Assembly: GCA_032191485.1 (NCBI GenBank)
Contig: JAVDOI010000016.1
Location: forward strand, 13,378,759 to 13,442,758
From: Leptoclinus maculatus
Lineage: Eukaryota; Chordata; Actinopteri; Perciformes; Stichaeidae
Direction of reading: 5' to 3'
DNA: 64,000 nucleotides
Positions 57,700 to 64,000 of the stretch are shown one piece after another (position 1 is the stretch's first letter; each line of letters starts with the position of its first letter). A program made the translations under genes and the position numbers. Under the pieces are notes generated by a model, which was not told the origin of the DNA, searched no databases, and was given only the letters and a program-made list of their open reading frames with translations.

Positions 57700-60600
57700 C
57701 TGGAGTTGTTTTTACCACCTAGAATGCAGATAAGCTCTGATAGTGGAGCTTTTAACTCGGGAAAACAAAGAATTCAGAGTGATGCATTCCACTGCTTTGT
57801 CGAATATTTTGTATTTTGTCAGGCTTTCTCTCTCTCCACCCTCCTGTCTGTTGTTGTTTTTTTTACTTTCAGCCTCTTCCTCACCGTCTAGGACTCTGCA
57901 TGGATCTGTATTCCACTCTTATTATCAAACTTGCCAATGGAAAGATACACTTCTGAGGTCATTGGAATTATCCCCACCAATCAACATTGTCTGACTTCAG
58001 GACAAGACGTGTTCATTGTATGAATGTGCTTTAAATTCGAACAGGTTGATCATGCCGCATCTCTGAGAAAGAACTTGTGTCTGATTCACATCTTGAGAGT
58101 TGGAGCCAAAGACTGTTTGCTCCTTGTCTTGACTGAGTGACCCCATCCAGCATGGAAAATTACAGGGGCAATATAGTGCAATCAGTCCTCTTGTCTGCTC
58201 CAGCATGAGGGACGGAGATTTGGCCGTGAATGAAGAAACGCGTCGCACATCGTGGCAGTGAGGTTTGAGCCAGGATGAAGGCTCAGCGATGTGAAAGAGT
58301 TGTTTTTCTCTCTTTTGCTCGAGACAGTTAATTAGCCTTCAAACCATCTCCTGTGTATCATGCCTTCCTGTGAATAAAACACAAAAGGCAGACAAATCGT
58401 GATCTGATAAATTGAAATGAGGCTAGTTTAATATAAACTGTAAAATGAGTCCATCTGTCCTTGACGTTAAAGATTATTTCTCTTTTTGCTCAAAAGGGGA
58501 AACCACTGCCCCTGGTTTGTGTGTGTGAATGGACAGGAGCTCTTACTGGGTTAAAGGGAAGTGCTCACTCTCAGACAGCAGATACACATACCCACTGGCA
58601 GGCTCTGAATGAATCTCTAATCATTACTCTGTGTGATTTCCCACTGGGTTCTCGGGCCCTAATATGCACCGTCATTGACAGCACATAACAGGATAATTTG
58701 TTTACCTCCTCCTTTGGAAGCCTGTGGACGTGACCCAGTCAGATTTCGCATTGCTAAACTGTTGATGGGCTAAATATTTTTAGTTTCACATCCACCCTGA
58801 TCTGATCATTCTGCCGTAGCATTCACGAACATTCAATAATTCACTTATGTATTCTTCAGAGGTAATACATAACCTACTGCTTAGGTGTAAATTGGTCCTG
58901 ATGTCTATATAGACTGTCAACTTAAAACCACCCGTCTTCTTTAGTTTTTTTTCTGCTTGTATTGTCTTTCCTGGTTACAAATTAGGCTCCACTCAAAAAT
59001 AAAACGTCTTTCAGAGAAGCAAGCTTCCGTATTTAACATGGTAATGAGCTTTGGTAGAGAGGCCAGCAGATTAGCAAACAACTTTCATTATGCTGGTGGT
59101 GAATTTGCTCTATTGCAAAGACGAACCCCCGTGTGCCTTAAACCGTGGACAAAATAGTGAAGCTGTAAATTTAAAATTCACTTTTCAATTTGAAAAATAA
59201 CAATTTATAACTTCATTAAATTAAACAAACTAGCTCACTCTACAGATGCACAACGTTTTGTAGTCATCTGTAGATTTGTTAATGTAGCACATTATTCATC
59301 ATGTACTGCTGTATATTTAATCTCCCTTGTTATATATTCAGAGTCAGTATATTGCTATACTTACACATTGACATGACATATTCTACAAGCTGAAATTTAA
59401 CGTTCCATCTTACACACTCTTCGTAATCGTGCGATGTATTTAAGCTTCTTCTCCTCACTCGCTGGCTGCAAGCTCTGCAACACTACTAAAGCCTCGTGCT
59501 ACTATTGGCATACTTAACTAACAGCGCGGCCATGTTGGCCAGCGTTGTGGAGGAGAGATTTTTGGTTTTGCTGCTAGTCCCGCCACAGCTAATGGGGTCA
59601 AATCACCTTTAGGCCACAAATGCACTTTGTAAGCATATGTTATGGGATGTGTGACATTGGCTGTATTTGTTTTATCTCCGTTGAGATGCCGGGGGACCAC
59701 TGCCTCACTTCAACAAGCCAAGTCCTTGCCGCTCTATTCTTGGCTCTGTGGTGCCACTGTGCTTAAGTTGTCAGATAGCTTGAGGTGCTTGTAGCCACAT
59801 ATTTCAATGTTCCTCACTGTGTTGATGAGCTTCTCTTGTACTTTAGCGCCTTCTGGTATAAATTAGAAAAGTTTTCTTAGGATAACTTTTTTGTCTTTTG
59901 TCTCATTGACAGTTAGCGTTAACTAATGTTACCGTGTGCGTCTGTGCATGTTTATGGTGATTTAAGACCATAGACTATGAAAAGTAAATAGCATTAACCC
60001 TTATCCTACCAACTAGGGTCCTTGGAGGTGTATTGATTCACGACTGTCAATAAATTTGTTCCTACTGGCTCAATCTAATTTTTTTCTGTTTCTGTAATTT
60101 GTGTTATATTTGTGTTATAAATGTAATGTTTTAGGGTCCTGGGGGACCCGAGTCAAAAGCACCCATTTGTAGCCTATAGTTTTAATAGAATAAGTGCGCA
60201 GACATATTTCCTCATGTGCTCAGATTATTTTAGTTTTAAACAATATGCAAATTAACTATTTAAATCATATTCATATTTTTTCAGATGACAGCTATTTCAT
60301 AACTAGTAATGTTTTGCTATGATGGTTGTTTCTTCCAGTAGTTTATTCCTGGGTACCCAGGGACTACAGTAGTCCTATATATCCGTAGGATGAGGGTTAA
60401 TGATGGTGCAGTTCAGTTAGTAGAGCCAGGTAACAAGGAAGCATGTCTGATTCTAATTTAAAGAAAGTCGTTAGTAATGATATTAATCAGACCTGTGTTT
60501 TCTTGCTCTGACAGTTCAAATTGTTTGCCATGAAATTGTTCTGTCTGAAATATAGTAGGCCCTATCCTCTTCAAGTTCTTCTGGTTGCCACTATTGCCAC

Positions 60601-63600
60601 TTAGGAAGGGCTTCTGCCATAAACTTCTGTGCAGTCAGCCATTGATTTTGCCAGTGTTTTATATCAGTTTTATCGCTGCCCTGCTTATTTATTTATACAA
60701 ATATATTTAAATCATGATGTTGGGCTCAGTGGTCGATGACTCATCTGTCAGCTCAACCCTAATCAGCTCCGTACATATTCACACAGTCATTTTTGGTAAA
60801 CATTACAGAAATTAACAACCTTTTCTGCAAAGATAGGGAACTTTTGAAGTAGTGAGTGAGACATTGGTGCTGATTATTAAAGATTGCAATGTGTGATGTA
60901 AAGCAGTAGGATATGTTCATTACATAAAAACCAAAGTCACATCAGTACTCTATTTTGAAGGCTTTGTGTCAAGGACACTTTTTCAAGTTCAGTTCCAGCT
61001 GAGTGGAGGTCTTTTAAATGTCCCATATCTGCATCCCCACTGTTTTATATTAATTCCACTCAAAAGCAGCAGAACATAATTAACTTCATTGCTATACTCC
61101 CATCTAATGAAGGCGAGTGTTTGCCAGCAATGGCAGGTTTTATCCCGGCCCCTGATGGAACGTGTTGGGGGGGTCTCAAAGGAGACGGACACAATGGTGA
61201 CCTGAATGTCACTGGCATCTTTGAGCGGCGCTCATTTGTGAATGTCTGTCCACGGGCCATAGAAAACTCTCTGGCCTCTAGAAGGATGAGTTTGTCACAT
61301 ACTGCCATTTTTAAATTGGACTCCATCTCTCCCTGCCCACCCCTGCTCCGTTTTGGACCTCACATGAGCTTCATTAGCATTTGCAGGAACTATGAGACAT
61401 TTACCACCATGGATTGTGACAGATTTCACAAGCTCAATTGTACTGTTACCCCTGGGGGGGGGGGGGGGAAGAGGCAGTTCTCACCATCTGTTGATTGTGA
61501 CTGACTTCCATGAGAGGCTGCCTTATGACAATTCTGGTGTTCTAGAATTTGAGTTTTTTTAATCAGAGTATTTCTTGGCAATATAATGTACATAACAAAG
61601 TAATTTGATTTCAAAGTTAGCTTTAACGTTCTTTGGTTTTTTTAACAATATGTCAATATCGACCTTTAATCTTCAGATAAACTCAATGGCCTCACTGGAT
61701 TGTCCGAACTTTGTTGTGAAAGCCTCCATTTCAAGTTGCACTTCAGAACTTCTAATTGGCAGGCGAGCGAAGACATTTGATTTAATTTAGTTTTTTTTGT
61801 GAAATGGCTGTTGGAGGTTGTTTATCAGTGTGTATGAGGGCAATAGTGTTGGAGTAATGCTGTAGACTGATTATAGGAAAAAAAAACACCTTAGTCTGCC
61901 GACCACATGAATGCCCAATCTCGGCCATCATTGCACTGATTGCATATGGAGCCTTGATGTAGGCGGTGGTGATTGGGTGTTTGCCTCAGTGGGGGTTAGC
62001 TTGTGATGCTTTTACACAAGAGCTGTTGATTGGTTTTATAAAAAAAAACACTAATAAATAATTGCCCCCTGTGGGTAATAGGGATGAAAGTTTTTAACTT
62101 ATTAGAGTTGATGATGTCTTGAATTCAGATGGGATTATAGGGGGAGATGGAAAAAATATGTAAATAGATGGGAGCTTAAGAGGACGTTATGAAACTAATG
62201 AACGAGTTAAGAAGGAACCGTTGTTCATAACAAAACTGACCAAGTTTAGGTAATATATTCAACCATATCACTGTTTTACATTGTTCGTGGGTACAGGTCT
62301 GTTATTCACCTGATTTGGTTTTAAAGACTTTGGCATAAAGAGTTTGTTTCAATGACGCTCACTGCTAATTAGCTTTCAACATGCCTATGTGGCTGCTTTT
62401 GTGTAATTATTTGTATTCACATGTGGACCTTGAAAAAGCAGCCCAGTTCATATTTGTCCGTTTGGCAGGGCACTGCAGTCCTTTGAGACCTGAGAAGTAT
62501 TTCTAGATTTTGTTTGAATAAAAGGAGGTGCTGTTCAGCATGTTGCACAGAAGCGAAGCTGCTCTGAGTGGACTTGCTTTTACATGCTTTTCATAAGACG
62601 CCCATAAAAGTTGTACAAAGAGATAGAACTTAAAATATTCACGAGTAGTGCTTAACCGAAAAAGCTTTCCACATATTCCACAAAAGAATCTTGTACAGGA
62701 GTTGAAGATAGCATATTCCATGAAGAAGAACCACACAATGTTTTGGTTTACAAAGGTCATAAAATGCTTTTGAAAAGCTAATGTACTTTTTGTAGGATGC
62801 GCCCTTTTGTGTCTTGGTACCAGCTGAAATGCATTGTGTCTGCCGTTCAGTAAAGCTCAGTCCCCTGACTGTTTTTCCTGGGTGTCCAGTCAAAAAGTCA
62901 GCCTGTGGTAAATAGGATGAAGGACTAGTGGATGATAAGTATGGTTGATAGTCAGATAGTGTTGCTACTTGTATATGCACCTCATGTCAGCATGGTTCAT
63001 TTTCTATTTTGGTAGCAGCTGGGTTTCAACTTCTCACTTCATTATAAGCAAATGATTGTGCCATCGCTATGCTAATGCTGATTCAATCGAGGCTAAAGTC
63101 ATCGGAGCACCGTTAAATTCGATTAGTGAATTGTCCATAAGAATACTCTGAGTCGTCCTCTTTTCACCCACTTCTTCAATTCTCTTAGGTTCCATTGTTC
63201 CTCTTACATCTCAAGGTGGAAGCATGACGTTAACACAGAACTGTTTGTATGACCAGGTGAATCTTGAGCAGGTTCATTTTGTGTGGTGCTTTTTCCCCCT
63301 TATGTTTAGCTGGTTCAAGTCATAATTTAACACTGGAAAAAGAGCGAGCGTGGATGCCACACATCATTCATAAGTGAGTCACTCATCATTTACAAAACTG
63401 TCCAGATGTGATTATTCAATGAAAGTCACAGAAAATGAACTACCTGCTTTGTATATGATGGAGAGGGAGCACTAATGACCATGTGTTGTTGTATAGTCTG
63501 ATATTGTTCGATAGTGTTGTTTAAATCAGATTTATGTGCACTTGAGCTGCATGTTCCAACAGCATAGAAAAGAAGTATTGTTCATCATCAAGGGGCATCA

Positions 63601-64000
63601 AGCAATCAACCTCCAACCAACACATTGCAACTACACTGATAAATCAAATTTCTGCTATGGCTTATAGAGGCCAGAAATTGAAACAAATAATTAATCCATA
63701 TATTCACAATAGAGATGAGTAAGCTACTTAATTAGATATCCGACAGAAATAGAGGTAATGTATTACAAAAGCAATTTACTGTGATAATAGTAGTTTGTCA
63801 TTTAGCTTGAGAAATTGCCTTATGATGCAGATTGTTTGCTTGTAGTGTTGCATCGTCCTCCACTGCTGAGCAGGTGAATCAGTTGGACATTTTGTACCAA
63901 AGCAGAAAACCAAATAACAATACAGAATTACTAAGTGACTTATGAAAGGCTGATATTCCACAACCCAAGTAATCATTTATAATTGCTATTGATCAACAAC
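57700..64000. other. No supported gene
   Basis: This 6.3-kb stretch has only short frames without family signatures. A G run (about 61445-61459) and AT-rich tracts are present. It may be intergenic or an intron of a gene outside the window. Confidence 0.6.

Noticed and set aside
61121..61504. 127-codon frame in the 3' gene-poor region
   Set aside because: It ends in a poly-Gly run from a G tract, with no homology cue and no splice partners.

Overview
The window is nuclear DNA from a vertebrate, almost certainly a teleost fish. The evidence is split genes with GT-AG introns, vertebrate gene families (snx5, mgme1, ephx1, mad2l1bp, a kinesin-3 motor), very long CA/GT microsatellites, and fish-type hAT, MITE and LINE debris. 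All gene models were built by eye from reading frames, splice sites and remembered family features; no search was run.

Layout. 1-5378 (-): snx5, 13 coding exons, with only the last codons missing at the window edge. 5379-6044: compact divergent promoter. 6045-8199 (+): mgme1, 5 exons. The snx5/mgme1 head-to-head pair matches human chromosome 20p11. 8388-10467 (-): a glycine N-acyltransferase-like (GLYATL) gene with a one-base frameshift. 11.2-31.8 kb: a tandemly duplicated block whose unit is GLYATL (-), type-2 cystatin (-), epoxide hydrolase 1 (+). In unit 1, GLYATL-B and cystatin 1 are intact, but the ephx1 copy is a pseudogene that lost its 5' end, was split by a hAT element with a perfect 8-bp target duplication, and stops in exon 4. 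In unit 2, GLYATL-C, cystatin 2 and a full 468-residue ephx1 are open. A LINE 3' fragment, an integrase fragment, a Myb-like remnant and several MITEs lie between them.

32401-34565 (-): mad2l1bp (p31comet), convergent with ephx1 and divergent from the next gene. 35455-57133 (+): a kinesin-3 gene whose motor and FHA domain match KIF16B. Its tail is different: no PX domain or long coiled coil is visible, and one very long last exon encodes about 750 residues, including five tandem nine-residue repeats and a C-terminal region that may hold PH-like folds. 57.7-64 kb holds no gene I can support.

How the genes relate. snx5 (retromer/ESCPE-1 endosomal sorting) and a KIF16B-like motor (endosome transport in the known family) both act on endosomes, but here they are only neighbours. 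GLYATL (acyl-glycine conjugation) and ephx1 (epoxide hydrolysis) are both detoxification enzymes, and they were amplified together with a secreted protease inhibitor. The points most worth a second look are the altered kinesin tail with its nonapeptide array, the co-duplicated detoxification block, and two giant GT arrays sitting directly upstream of splice acceptors.
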